DNA of 62,739 bases from Treponema sp. (GTDB taxonomy: Bacteria; Spirochaetota; Spirochaetia; Treponematales; Treponemataceae), in the NCBI GenBank assembly GCA_024402565.1, contig JAKSTM010000010.1, positions 1 through 62,739 of the forward strand, read 5' to 3'. Positions 1 through 7,812 of this stretch are shown here, piece by piece. A program made the position numbers and the translations under genes. The notes under the pieces were generated by a model. It was given only the letters and a program-made list of their open reading frames with translations. It was not told the DNA's origin and did no database searches. Every line of letters starts with the position of its first letter. Position 1 is the first letter of the stretch.

Positions 1-84
1 AGTCCTTAAAATCAGCCTAGTTAAAGTGTCCAATAATTGGGGTGCACTTCAAAGGCAGCTTTTTTTTTGTTCAAAAAATATTAA

Positions 85-639
85 TTATTCACCATCACGT
101 GAAACGGATGTGTGTTTTGTCTGGTATTTTTTAAGCATAGCAACGGCATTTTTCTTTCCGTTGTATACGAAACCACCGTTCCAGTATTCGAGGGCAGCGA
201 AAAGGGCGTTACCACCGTCCTGGCTGTCTGATTCCTTTGTACGGAATGAAACGTAGTTTGCAAGTTCCATAAAATCGTTCTTATGAAGACAATCCAAACG
301 CTTTCTATTGAAGTCATTCCATTTTTCAAGATCAGTAAAACCTTCACCTTCATCCTGAACAATAATGTGTGCATGTGTTGGGCTGAAAGAATACCAAACT
401 GTAACTTTTTTATTGATGTCACAGTGGTTACCATGTTTTACAGCATTTTTAATCACTTCAGAAATCTGCTGTTCAAGAAGGTTTAATTCTTTAATTTCTG
501 TAGGAGCAGACTGTACGATAAGCAATGTAAAATATCTAATCTGTCTGAAATCAGAAGGAAATTCTTTTTTCAACATATTTGTTTTGTCGAAAAGTGGGTC
601 ATTCTCGTCAGATCTAAGTTCTTTGAATTCCTGTTCCAT
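85..639 (-). CDS. RsbW/SpoIIAB-like anti-sigma factor kinase (HATPase_c)
   Basis: A 184-residue soluble protein with a GHKL-type ATP-binding fold. The N-box is visible at about residues 61-70 (E61, N65, then KHG), and the G1 box DEGEG lies at 96-100. A Gly-rich stretch at 142-144 (GGN) is a likely G2/lid region. There is no H-box or membrane segment, so it is not a classical sensor kinase. In the RsbW/SpoIIAB family such proteins phosphorylate a STAS antagonist and bind a sigma factor. It is the last gene of a three-gene operon behind the phosphatase and the STAS protein, and an excellent AAGGAGG site precedes its ATG. No sigma factor gene lies nearby, so the target is unknown. Confidence 0.85.
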   Translation of the reverse strand: MEQEFKELRSDENDPLFDKTNMLKKEFPSDFRQIRYFTLLIVQSAPTEIKELNLLEQQISEVIKNAVKHGNHCDINKKVTVWYSFSPTHAHIIVQDEGEGFTDLEKWNDFNRKRLDCLHKNDFMELANYVSFRTKESDSQDGGNALFAALEYWNGGFVYNGKKNAVAMLKKYQTKHTSVSRDGE

Positions 640-660
640 ATAATAAATTTAACCTCCTTT

Positions 661-999
661 TTATTCTTTAACCATTAAAAGGCCTTCTTCAACACTATTT
701 GCAATAGGGAAGTAACCCATAAGCTTTGTAAGTTCGATAACTTTTTTTACAGAGCCATGAATGTTAGAGATAGCCAGTTTAAGGTTCATCTTTTTGATTG
801 TTGAACAAATATAAATAAGTGCACCAATTCCAGAAGAGTCAATGTAATCAACCTGTTCAAGGTTAATGACGAAATTTTTTACATTCTTTTCAAGCATCTT
901 CATTACAAGTTCTTTCAGCTTGTATGAATTGTAAAGATCCATTTCGCCGTTTACGTCAATAATGTAAACATCTCCATTCTTGCGTATTTTCAGTTCCAT
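661..999 (-). CDS. STAS-domain anti-sigma factor antagonist (RsbV/SpoIIAA-like)
   Basis: A 112-residue single STAS domain. The hallmark D54-S-S-G-I-G motif is at residues 54-59, so S55 or S56 is the expected phosphorylation site. It follows strand-helix segments typical of the fold, and the length matches stand-alone antagonists. In the partner-switching scheme the dephosphorylated form binds the RsbW-like kinase and frees its partner. The gene lies 21 nt upstream of the kinase gene and 34 nt downstream of the PP2C phosphatase gene. The operon therefore encodes all three members of a switch. An AAGGAG-type site precedes the start. Confidence 0.9.
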   Translation of the reverse strand: MELKIRKNGDVYIIDVNGEMDLYNSYKLKELVMKMLEKNVKNFVINLEQVDYIDSSGIGALIYICSTIKKMNLKLAISNIHGSVKKVIELTKLMGYFPIANSVEEGLLMVKE

Positions 1000-1033
1000 A
1001 AAGAAGCTCCTTTAAGTATATATTCCAGTCTTA

Positions 1034-2728
1034 TTATTCAACTTTGATTACAAGCAAACTTGTATCATCGAACTGCTGATTTGATCCAATATATTTTTTC
1101 AAATCGTCTTTTACACGATTTGAAATGTTTTTTGCACTATCATTTACATGTGATGTAATGATCTTTTCTAATTTTTGGGAAGAATATTGTACACCATTTT
1201 CATCCAGGGATTCAATTACACCGTCGGTACATGCAACCAATATGTCACCAGAATTAAGCTGGATGTTTATATCGTTGTAAACAGAATCCTTTTCAACTCC
1301 AAGAGGTTCTGTCATCATAGAAACCTGCTTAATTGTTTTTTCTGCAGATGAATACAAAAGAACCAGGTTGTTGCCACAAGTAGCAATCTGAGCTTCTTTT
1401 GTGATGCTGTTGTAATTTACTAATGCAATACTTGCAAAATGGTCAATTTTCATTGTTTCGTTACAGATACCACGGTTTGCCCATGCCAAAATTGTAGCTG
1501 CGCTTTGTGGTGTATTTACGATAAGTCGCAAAATGGAACGAATCATCAGCATGATAGTGAGGGAATTCATTCCTTTTCCTGCAACGTCACCAACGATAAA
1601 TGATATTCTGTCTTTTCGAGAAACGATAATATCGTAGAAATCTCCACATACATTTTCAGCGGCTGTTGAGAAACATCCAATTCCAAGTCCAGGAATTACA
1701 GGCAGTTTTGCAGGAATAAGTTCTTTTTGAATCTTAGAAGCAATATCACCACCCTGAGTCAGTTTTTTATGTTCTGCGTAAGTAAGGAAACTATTAAGTG
1801 GTTTCATTGCTGTTGCAGTTGCTTCTGTAAGGATTACCGCTGTTTCAAGGTCTTTTGTTGTGAACTTTTCTTTTCCTGGGTCACGCGAAAGTGCTATTAC
1901 ACCAGTAACGCCTTCCTGTTGCTTGATTGGAACGAATATATAGCTGCCACATTTAAGGAAATCTTCAGGTCCATTCTGGTAAATACGATGATCCTTTACT
2001 GAATCCGTAACAAGAACCGGTTCCCCACCAGTTGCGATTTCCCCAAAAACATTGTCCTGAAGAGGGAACTGTGCGAAACGAAGGTTTGTTTCAACACGGA
2101 GAGGTTTGTGAGGAAGATCATCAGGGAGTTTGTATGGAGGTGGGAATGTTCCCTTTAATGATTTTACGGCAAGAAGATTATCAAAATCATCAGCCATAAG
2201 AATTACACACCCATCAGCATTAACTCTTTCTGTAAGAAGATTGTTACAATAGTCCAGGAACTTTTCCATGCTGTCTTCAGTAGTAAAATACGAAGATGCT
2301 TTTGCAATAAGTTCCTTGTTAACTTCTATGATACGGTTGAATCTGTCTTTTTCAGCCTGGAAAACTTCTTTGCTAACAGAGTTTGCATCGATAAAGCCTT
2401 TAAGTTCAGCTTGTTTTTTTGCATTTTTCTTTTCTTCACGTTTTTGTGGATTTCCAAAAGCCATGATAAGAGAGTAAAGAAGAAGGACAACTTCAACGAG
2501 AAGAATAATTACAACGAGATAAAATATTGATGGCTGGAAATAAGTGTAAACTGCTCCGGATACAAAAATTCCTGATGCCAGATATAAAATAAAACTTGGT
2601 TTTCCACTATTTCTGATTTTTGCAACAAGGAAAGATAGAATAAGAAGTATTCCCAATCCTGCAGCAATTAAAAGTGGTACACCAACAAAAGAATCGATAT
2701 TCATGTCTAGATTCATGTTTGGGTTCAA
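1034..2728 (-). CDS. Membrane-anchored GAF/PP2C (SpoIIE-type) phosphatase, RsbU-like
   Basis: About 564 residues. The N-terminus has two or more hydrophobic segments (within the first ~90 residues), followed by a charged linker. A GAF-like sensor region spans about 130-310. A SpoIIE/PP2C phosphatase domain follows from about 340 to the end, with the expected acidic metal-binding motifs (VCGDFYD, VGDVAGKG, CTDGVIE). It should dephosphorylate the STAS antagonist encoded next in response to a signal sensed by the GAF or membrane part. I placed the start at a TTG at 2728 because AGGAG at 2740-2736 is 7 nt upstream. The alternatives are TTG at 2734 (too close to that site) and ATG at 2716. Confidence 0.87.
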   Translation of the reverse strand: MNPNMNLDMNIDSFVGVPLLIAAGLGILLILSFLVAKIRNSGKPSFILYLASGIFVSGAVYTYFQPSIFYLVVIILLVEVVLLLYSLIMAFGNPQKREEKKNAKKQAELKGFIDANSVSKEVFQAEKDRFNRIIEVNKELIAKASSYFTTEDSMEKFLDYCNNLLTERVNADGCVILMADDFDNLLAVKSLKGTFPPPYKLPDDLPHKPLRVETNLRFAQFPLQDNVFGEIATGGEPVLVTDSVKDHRIYQNGPEDFLKCGSYIFVPIKQQEGVTGVIALSRDPGKEKFTTKDLETAVILTEATATAMKPLNSFLTYAEHKKLTQGGDIASKIQKELIPAKLPVIPGLGIGCFSTAAENVCGDFYDIIVSRKDRISFIVGDVAGKGMNSLTIMLMIRSILRLIVNTPQSAATILAWANRGICNETMKIDHFASIALVNYNSITKEAQIATCGNNLVLLYSSAEKTIKQVSMMTEPLGVEKDSVYNDINIQLNSGDILVACTDGVIESLDENGVQYSSQKLEKIITSHVNDSAKNISNRVKDDLKKYIGSNQQFDDTSLLVIKVE

Positions 2729-2773
2729 ATTCAAGCTCCTGTCAAAATGCTTATCGCTTTTAATTCAAGTTTC

Positions 2774-2802
2774 ATTTTAACATTGTATTTTTTTGCCGTC
2801 AA
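2774..2802 (-). promoter_or_regulatory. Probable sigma-70-type promoter of the partner-switching operon
   Basis: On the minus strand TTGACG (2802-2797) and TAAAAT (2779-2774) are separated by exactly 17 nt. The expected start near 2767 gives a leader of about 40 nt before the TTG start at 2728. Confidence 0.6.
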
Positions 2803-2817
2803 GTTTTTAATACAAGT

Positions 2818-2870
2818 ACAATATATTGTAGAATAATTATATTGTTATCAATAATTAAATATTGTATTAT
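2818..2870 (+). promoter_or_regulatory. Promoter with ATATTGT repeats upstream of the Wzz-like gene
   Basis: TTGTTA (2842-2847) and TATTAT (2865-2870) are 17 nt apart, giving a start near 2877. A perfect 12-bp palindrome (ACAATATATTGT, 2818-2829) and two more ATATTGT copies (2839-2845, 2859-2865) lie in and next to this promoter. They are candidate operator half-sites. No regulator can be assigned from the sequence. Confidence 0.5.
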
Positions 2871-2909
2871 GTAATTTGTATATATTTAAACAACATCTTG
2901 GGGTTAATA

Positions 2910-3992
2910 ATGACAACATCAGAAGATATTAAAATCGATGAACCTACCGCTAATAGCAAAGTTGAAGTTTCTAAAAACGAGAAAGACGATGAGATTTCAC
3001 TTATTGATCTGGTTGCTGTTCTTTTGAAACATAGATTCCTTATTATAATTACTACTCTTGTTGCTGCATTTGCAGTTGTTATTTATTCAGTAGTAAGTTT
3101 GAAACTGCCTCCAGAAAAATCTTATTTACCAAACACATATAAACCAAAAGCAACAATGATCATTATGAATAATGATTCCGGTGGTTCTTCCATTGCTTCT
3201 ATGCTTTCTTCCAGCGGACTTGGTAGTCTTGCGGGCCTTGCTGGTGTTTCAACAGGTGGATCCTCGAATAGTGCTCTTGCAACTTATCTTCTTAAAAGTG
3301 ACAGTTTCCTTGATTCTATTACAGATAAATTTGGTCTTATTGAAAAATGGGAAATTGAAAAGGCTCCACGAACAACAACACGTGATACTTTGAAAAAAAT
3401 GATTGATGTTTCATATGAGGGAAGTACAGGAGTTTTTACAGTTAGTTGTGAAGATACAGATCCTCAATTTGCATGTGAAATAGTTGATTTTTGTGTTGAA
3501 AAACTCGAACAGAAATTTCTAGAATTGGGACTTGATAAAAATATTCTGGAAAAGAAAAATCTTGAAGAAAATATTGATCTTACAAAAAATAAAATCATTG
3601 AACTGGAAAATGAAATTAGAAAGCTCGAATTGAGAGTTTCTGATGTTTATTCTTCAAGCAGTGTTGAAGCTATTTCTCTTCAAACAAATCTTTTGAAACT
3701 TGAACTGGAATCGCAGAAATCAATTTATACCCAATTGAAAACACAACTTGAACTTTTGAAGATTAATCTTGCTACAGAAAAACCTTTGTTCCAGATTCTT
3801 GAAAGAGCTTCTATTCCTGATCAGAAATCCGGACCTAGTCGTGGAAAATTGTGTATTATAGTAACTTTTGCAGCATTTTTCGTTTCTGTATTCCTTGCAT
3901 TCCTTTTGAACGCTATTGGGAATATCAAAAAAGACGAAGAAGCAATGAAAAAACTTTCGGTTGGAAGAAGGGTTAAGAAAAGTGGAAAATAA
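2910..3992 (+). CDS. Wzz-like polysaccharide chain-length determinant / co-polymerase
   Basis: 360 residues from the ATG at 2910, which has a TTGGGG site. I preferred it over an upstream in-frame ATG at 2862 that overlaps the promoter. The architecture is that of a Wzz-family inner-membrane protein: a cytoplasmic N-terminus, TM1 at about 43-64, a long periplasmic part with a Gly/Ser-rich stretch and extended coiled coil, and TM2 near the C-terminus (about 312-335). There is no Walker A kinase domain, so it is not a full Wzc. Such proteins set glycan chain length together with a polymerase and an outer-membrane exporter. It overlaps the Wza-like gene by 11 nt, so the two are translationally coupled. 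Confidence 0.85.
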   Translation: MTTSEDIKIDEPTANSKVEVSKNEKDDEISLIDLVAVLLKHRFLIIITTLVAAFAVVIYSVVSLKLPPEKSYLPNTYKPKATMIIMNNDSGGSSIASMLSSSGLGSLAGLAGVSTGGSSNSALATYLLKSDSFLDSITDKFGLIEKWEIEKAPRTTTRDTLKKMIDVSYEGSTGVFTVSCEDTDPQFACEIVDFCVEKLEQKFLELGLDKNILEKKNLEENIDLTKNKIIELENEIRKLELRVSDVYSSSSVEAISLQTNLLKLELESQKSIYTQLKTQLELLKINLATEKPLFQILERASIPDQKSGPSRGKLCIIVTFAAFFVSVFLAFLLNAIGNIKKDEEAMKKLSVGRRVKKSGK

Positions 3993-5577
3993 GATAATTA
4001 CTAAGACAAATATCACAAAGAATATAGAAATCGACACAAATAGCATAAATCGATTATTCATAAAACGGATTGCTGTTTGTTTAGTATTATTTTCAGTTTC
4101 ATTCGGTATGTTTGCTCAGGCAAAAATGACTTCAGCTTCTGAATTCCCAACTGATGCATCTATGCGTACACAAGCTCCAGGAACACAAAGAACTTTGGCT
4201 CCAAACTCTCAGCTTGCTATGTCTTCTGGTGATTATCCTGTTACTGCCGGTGATGTTTATTTGCTTGCATTTGCTGCTGGTTCAAGTTCTGTAAATTATT
4301 CAATTTCGGTAGATACAACATATAAAATTCGTGTTGCAAATCTTGGTGTTTTGAATGTACAGGGCCTTACTTTTGCACAGCTTAAAAAGCAGGTTGAAGA
4401 CATTGTTGCAAAAAACTATCCATTAAGTGGTGTTCAGTTTGCTCTTTCTTCACCTGCAGTTTTTCAAGTTACTCTAAAGGGTGAAGTTGTTCAGACTGAA
4501 GTAAAACAGGCTTGGGCATTAACAAGACTTTCTACTCTTGTTGCAGGTTGTTTTACAAATTATTCATCATCCCGTGATGTTCTTGTCACTTCTGCAAATG
4601 GAAAACAGAAGCATTATGATCTTTTTCTGGCAGACCGTCTTGGTGATTTGACACAGGATCCATATGTTCGTCCTGGTGATGTTATTACTATAAATAGAGC
4701 AGAACGTCGTGTGACTGTTTCAGGCGCTATTGAGAGACCAGGTTCTTATGAGCTTAAAAAAGGTGAAAACCTTATGACTTTGTTCGAATATTATGGCGGT
4801 GGTTTTACAGGTTATGCTGATAAAAACAGAATTGAAATTCATCGTTTTAATGCAGAAACCCTTCAAACCAGTGTCTTCTATTTAACTGAAAAGGATCTTG
4901 AAAAAGACTTTGCGCTTTGTGATTACGATAAAGTTTCTGTTGTTGCTTCAAGTGACTTACGTCCTGTAATGTTTATGGAAGGGGCAATTTCTTCCTCTGG
5001 TGGAGGATTTTCTTCTGAAACATCTACAGTTGCATCAATGGATCGTATTTCAATTCGGTTTGATTATGATACAAACTATGCTTCTCTTTTAAGATCATCG
5101 TCTTATTACTTTCTTTCATCGTCGGACTTAAGCAATGCATATATTATGCGTGGCGATAAAATTATTCCTATTGATATTAATAAGCTTTTATACGAACCAA
5201 CTTATTTCTCTGAAGAAATTGTACAGCCTTATGATGTTCTTCGTGTTCCATTTAAGCTTTATTATGTAACTGTTTCTGGAGCAGTTGCAAATCCAGGACG
5301 TTTTGCATTTATTCCTGATCGTGGATGGGAATATTACATTGGTCTTGCAGGTGGTTTTCTTGACGATGTAAACGTTGGTAAAAAAGTTGAAATTATGGAT
5401 GTGAATGGAAATGTAATGAAACTTACAGATCCAATTACTCCAGAAACAACAATTAGAGCATGTTCTAATAGACCAAGTTATCAGATTAACCGTAATATTT
5501 CACCTTGGCTTGATATTATTACTGCTATTGCAAATACAATTCTGGCTGTTGTCGGAATTTATGGCTTGTTTAAGTAG
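3982..5577 (+). CDS. Wza-like polysaccharide export protein with SLBB domains
   Basis: About 531 residues from a GTG at 3982, chosen because AAGAAGGG lies just upstream. A TTG at 3961 is an alternative. An N-terminal hydrophobic signal segment ends in an Ala-Gln-Ala site. I see no lipobox Cys, unlike E. coli Wza. A Poly_export domain follows (starting near the DYPVTAGDVY segment), then at least two SLBB-type repeats recognisable by VSGAIERPGSY and VSGAVANPGRF. A hydrophobic C-terminal helix ends the protein (about 508-528) and could be the outer-membrane or anchoring segment. The role is export of surface polysaccharide across the periplasm and outer membrane, in partnership with the adjacent Wzz-like protein. 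Confidence 0.87.
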   Translation: MENKIITKTNITKNIEIDTNSINRLFIKRIAVCLVLFSVSFGMFAQAKMTSASEFPTDASMRTQAPGTQRTLAPNSQLAMSSGDYPVTAGDVYLLAFAAGSSSVNYSISVDTTYKIRVANLGVLNVQGLTFAQLKKQVEDIVAKNYPLSGVQFALSSPAVFQVTLKGEVVQTEVKQAWALTRLSTLVAGCFTNYSSSRDVLVTSANGKQKHYDLFLADRLGDLTQDPYVRPGDVITINRAERRVTVSGAIERPGSYELKKGENLMTLFEYYGGGFTGYADKNRIEIHRFNAETLQTSVFYLTEKDLEKDFALCDYDKVSVVASSDLRPVMFMEGAISSSGGGFSSETSTVASMDRISIRFDYDTNYASLLRSSSYYFLSSSDLSNAYIMRGDKIIPIDINKLLYEPTYFSEEIVQPYDVLRVPFKLYYVTVSGAVANPGRFAFIPDRGWEYYIGLAGGFLDDVNVGKKVEIMDVNGNVMKLTDPITPETTIRACSNRPSYQINRNISPWLDIITAIANTILAVVGIYGLFK

Positions 5578-5583
5578 CCGTTA

Positions 5584-5610
5584 TTGACCTGATTTTCTAT
5601 TTAATATAAT
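5584..5610 (+). promoter_or_regulatory. rpsF: Probable promoter of the rpsF-ssb-rpsR-rplI operon
   Basis: TTGACC (5584-5589) and a perfect TATAAT (5605-5610) lie 15 nt apart, slightly short spacing. The start would fall near 5617, immediately before two structured leader elements. Confidence 0.5.
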
Positions 5611-5627
5611 ATAGAAAAACACCCCTT

Positions 5628-5649
5628 GGAGTTCACTAGTGGAACTTCC
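5628..5649 (+). promoter_or_regulatory. Leader hairpin upstream of the S6:S18-type motif
   Basis: GGAGTTC (5628-5634) pairs with GAACTTCC (5642-5649) with one bulged base, closing a 7-nt loop. It has no T-run, so it is not a terminator. Its role is unknown. Confidence 0.4.
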
Positions 5650-5655
5650 TTGTCC

Positions 5656-5740
5656 AAAAGGAGGTACTGAGAAACGTTAGTTTTTCAGGTGTCAGTAGAG
5701 CAAACGTTGTTTCTTTATATGATATTTAACCGCCTCCTGT
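5656..5740 (+). promoter_or_regulatory. Probable S6:S18-binding leader RNA of rpsF
   Basis: AGGAGG (5659-5664) pairs with CCTCCT (5733-5738). The 3' strand is immediately preceded by ACCG (5729-5732). Inside, AGAAAC (5670-5675) can pair with GTTTCT (5708-5713). A closing stem with a CCG trinucleotide on its 3' side, located in an rpsF leader, is the signature of the autoregulatory RNA that mimics the 16S rRNA site of the S6:S18 complex. Both S6 and S18 are encoded in the operon below. The structure was read by eye. Confidence 0.65.
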
Positions 5741-5794
5741 TAATTAAACTTATAAAGTCTTAATTAAGGCTTTATGTCTAATAGGAGAATACTT

Positions 5795-6079
5795 ATGAGA
5801 AAGTATGAACTTATGACAATTTTCCCACTCGATGAGGAAAAGTCAAAAAAAGGCACTGAAGATGTACGCAAAGTACTGACAGATTTCGGTGCAGAAATCA
5901 CAGAAGAAAAACTTTTCGGTGATCGTGACCTTTGCTACGAAATTGCAAAAAACAAGAAAGGACGTTTTGTTCTTTTCAATCTTAACGTTAATCCAGAAAA
6001 AATTGTTGAAATTGAAAAACAGTTTATGATTACAAATAATCTGCTTAAATCACAGTTTGTTAGACTGGAAGATAAATAA
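5795..6079 (+). CDS. rpsF: 30S ribosomal protein S6
   Basis: 94 residues beginning MRKYELMTIF, a typical S6 N-terminus. The ATG at 5795 is preceded by TAGGAGAA, so I prefer it to the in-frame ATG at 5774, which would add seven residues. S6 binds with S18 to the central domain of 16S rRNA in the platform of the 30S subunit. It is the first gene of rpsF-ssb-rpsR-rplI, the order conserved in many bacteria. The structured leader upstream suggests feedback by S6:S18. Confidence 0.97.
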   Translation: MRKYELMTIFPLDEEKSKKGTEDVRKVLTDFGAEITEEKLFGDRDLCYEIAKNKKGRFVLFNLNVNPEKIVEIEKQFMITNNLLKSQFVRLEDK

Positions 6080-6186
6080 GCAATTAAAAAATTATTTTAT
6101 AGGTCCAAGTAGATTAATATAAACTTAGAAAAATAGCTAAGACTATATATAAAAACTTTATATAAAACTATAGATGGAGGTTTCTT

Positions 6187-6690
6187 ATGACAGATATAAA
6201 TCATGTTATGCTTATCGGGCGTCTTACAAGGGATCTTGACGACAGAAGCTTTGGCTATGTTGGAAATGGTCAGTGTAGAGCTAATGTAAGTATTGCTGTT
6301 AACAGAAGCCGAAAGAATGGTGATGCTTGGGTTGATGAAGTAAGTTATTTTGATGTGACTATCTGGGGAAAACAGGCAGAAAATCTTAAACCTTATCTTA
6401 CAAAAGGAAAACAGATTGCTGTAGAAGGTTTCTTAAAGCAGGATAGATGGGAAAAAGATGGGCAGAAATTCAGTAAAGTTACAATTACTGCAAATAATGT
6501 TCAGCTTTTAGGCGGAAGAGATAATGGTGGAAATGGTGGTTTCGGTAATAATACTAATTCCTTTGCCGGGGGTGCACCAGTTTTCCAGCCTGCAACTACA
6601 ACTGCAGCTCCTTCTTATTCAGGTGGTTATGATTCAAACATGTCTTTTGGTGGAACAGGTAGTGATTTCCCAGAAGATATTCCATTCTAA
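6187..6690 (+). CDS. ssb: Single-stranded DNA-binding protein
   Basis: 167 residues: an OB fold over the first ~110 residues (MTDINHVMLIGRLTRD start), a Gly/Asn/Ser-rich flexible linker, and the acidic tip DFPEDIPF that recruits repair and replication partners. It coats single-stranded DNA as a tetramer. A strong TGGAGG site precedes the ATG. Its place between rpsF and rpsR is the conserved arrangement. The 107-nt gap after rpsF is AT-rich and holds no evident terminator. Confidence 0.97.
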   Translation: MTDINHVMLIGRLTRDLDDRSFGYVGNGQCRANVSIAVNRSRKNGDAWVDEVSYFDVTIWGKQAENLKPYLTKGKQIAVEGFLKQDRWEKDGQKFSKVTITANNVQLLGGRDNGGNGGFGNNTNSFAGGAPVFQPATTTAAPSYSGGYDSNMSFGGTGSDFPEDIPF

Positions 6691-6719
6691 TTTGAAATAA
6701 ATGATAACAGGAGACTAAT

Positions 6720-7043
6720 ATGTCTGAAGAAATGATGGAAGAAAAAGTAGAAATGAGCCAGGAAGCAGTTATGTCTGCACCTGCAGCAGAATCTGATGGA
6801 CGCGAAGAAGATCGCGATGCTCGTAAAGCAAAAACTTTCTATCGCAAGAAGGTTTGCCGTTTCTGTGCAAATAAATCAAAGATTGATTATAAAGAAGCTG
6901 ACAATCTTCGTCGCTATATGACAGAACGCGGAAAGATTCTCCCACGCCGCATTACTGGTACATGTTCAAAACACCAGCGCGAACTGGCAAAAGCTATTAA
7001 ATGTGCACGTTCAATCTGTTTGCTGCCATACGTAGCTGACTAA
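6720..7043 (+). CDS. rpsR: 30S ribosomal protein S18 (C+ type, extended N-terminus)
   Basis: 107 residues. The conserved core starts at about residue 40 ([10 protein letters not shown]) and carries Cys residues in CRFC, TGTC and later AIKCARS, so this is the zinc-binding-capable C+ form. About 35 acidic, Met- and Ala-rich residues precede the core, longer than the usual S18. The start at 6720 is supported by CAGGAG just upstream. S18 pairs with S6 in the 30S platform. Confidence 0.95.
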   Translation: MSEEMMEEKVEMSQEAVMSAPAAESDGREEDRDARKAKTFYRKKVCRFCANKSKIDYKEADNLRRYMTERGKILPRRITGTCSKHQRELAKAIKCARSICLLPYVAD

Positions 7044-7059
7044 TAAAATTTAATTCTAT

Positions 7060-7089
7060 AAAATCATGCCAACTCCTGGTAATGATTTT
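7060..7089 (+). other. Hairpin between rpsR and rplI
   Basis: AAAATCAT (7060-7067) pairs with ATGATTTT (7082-7089), with inner CCA/TGG pairing. No clean T-run follows, so it may act in mRNA processing or stability rather than termination. Confidence 0.4.
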
Positions 7090-7129
7090 CAAAAGGTTTT
7101 ATAACCAATAAAATTTAGGAGCTTGTAAA

Positions 7130-7648
7130 ATGAAAGTAATTTTGAATGTTGATGTTAAACATCTTGGTGAAGAAGGTGATGTAAAAAACGTTGCTAATGG
7201 TTATGCTCGTAACTTCCTTCTTCCACGTAATCTGGCTGTTCCTTACAATGAAGCAACAGTAGCTATTTTTGAAGCAAAGAAAGCTGAAATCGAAGCACGC
7301 AAAGAACAGAAACGTAAAGATTCTGCTTCTCTTAAAGAAAAGCTTGAAGGTCTTGAAGTTGAACTTATTATGCCAGCTGGAGCAAACGGAAAACTTTTCG
7401 GTTCTGTAACAAACACTGTTGTTGCTGATGCTCTTGCAAAACTCGGATTCGAAATTGAACGCAAACGTATTGAAATTGCTGGTTCTGCAATTAAAGCTGT
7501 TGGTTCTTACAAAGTAACTGTAAAACTTTACGAAGCTCAGACAGCTGAAGTTAAAGTAAATGTAAAACCACAGGAAACAGAAGATTCTTCTGCAAAAGCT
7601 AAAGAATCAAAAAAAGCTGAACCTGCTGCAGAAACAAAAGCTGAATAA
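7130..7648 (+). CDS. rplI: 50S ribosomal protein L9
   Basis: 172 residues. The N-terminal RNA-binding domain (MKVILNVDVKHLGEEGDVKN start, GYARNFLLPR motif) is followed by the long connecting helix and the C-terminal domain. A further ~25 residues are rich in Lys, Ala, Glu and Ser and extend beyond the usual ~148-150 residues. It binds 23S rRNA at the base of the L1 stalk. A TAGGAG site precedes the ATG. It is the last gene of the operon, since a terminator follows. Confidence 0.97.
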   Translation: MKVILNVDVKHLGEEGDVKNVANGYARNFLLPRNLAVPYNEATVAIFEAKKAEIEARKEQKRKDSASLKEKLEGLEVELIMPAGANGKLFGSVTNTVVADALAKLGFEIERKRIEIAGSAIKAVGSYKVTVKLYEAQTAEVKVNVKPQETEDSSAKAKESKKAEPAAETKAE

Positions 7649-7677
7649 TTTGTAAATTAGGACGGACTTTTGTAATA

Positions 7678-7709
7678 AGCTCGCTGCCTTTTAAGGTGGC
7701 GGGCTTTTA
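7678..7709 (+). terminator. Rho-independent terminator after rplI
   Basis: An 11-bp stem allowing G-U pairs (7678-7688 with 7695-7705), a 6-nt loop and a short T-rich tail close the ribosomal protein operon. Confidence 0.85.
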
Positions 7710-7728
7710 TTGTCTATAGGTCTTATAA

Positions 7729-7737
7729 TGTGGATAA
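7729..7737 (-). promoter_or_regulatory. Consensus DnaA box upstream of dnaB
   Basis: The minus strand reads TTATCCACA, the perfect 9-mer DnaA box, 76 nt before the dnaB start. A TATAAT hexamer sits at 7724-7729 on the plus strand, so DnaA binding could cover a promoter. Confidence 0.5.
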
Positions 7738-7738
7738 C

Positions 7739-7793
7739 ATGTGTAAAGCATGTGTATTTTATGTGTATTTTATGTGTATTTTATGTGTATTTT
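7739..7793 (+). repeat. 11-bp AT-rich tandem repeat (about five units) upstream of dnaB
   Basis: The unit ATGTGTATTTT is repeated exactly at 7750, 7761, 7772 and 7783. A divergent unit (ATGTGTAAAGC) sits at 7739. The array lies directly next to the DnaA box and just before dnaB. Confidence 0.9.
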
Positions 7794-7812
7794 TTTTGAA
7801 AAGGGATAAAAA

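Noticed and set aside
23..69. Hairpin AAGTG/CACTT with inner CCAA/TTGG, then a T-run, at the left edge
   Set aside because: The T-run begins about 10 nt after the stem, and the upstream gene is outside the window, so I cannot call it a terminator with confidence.
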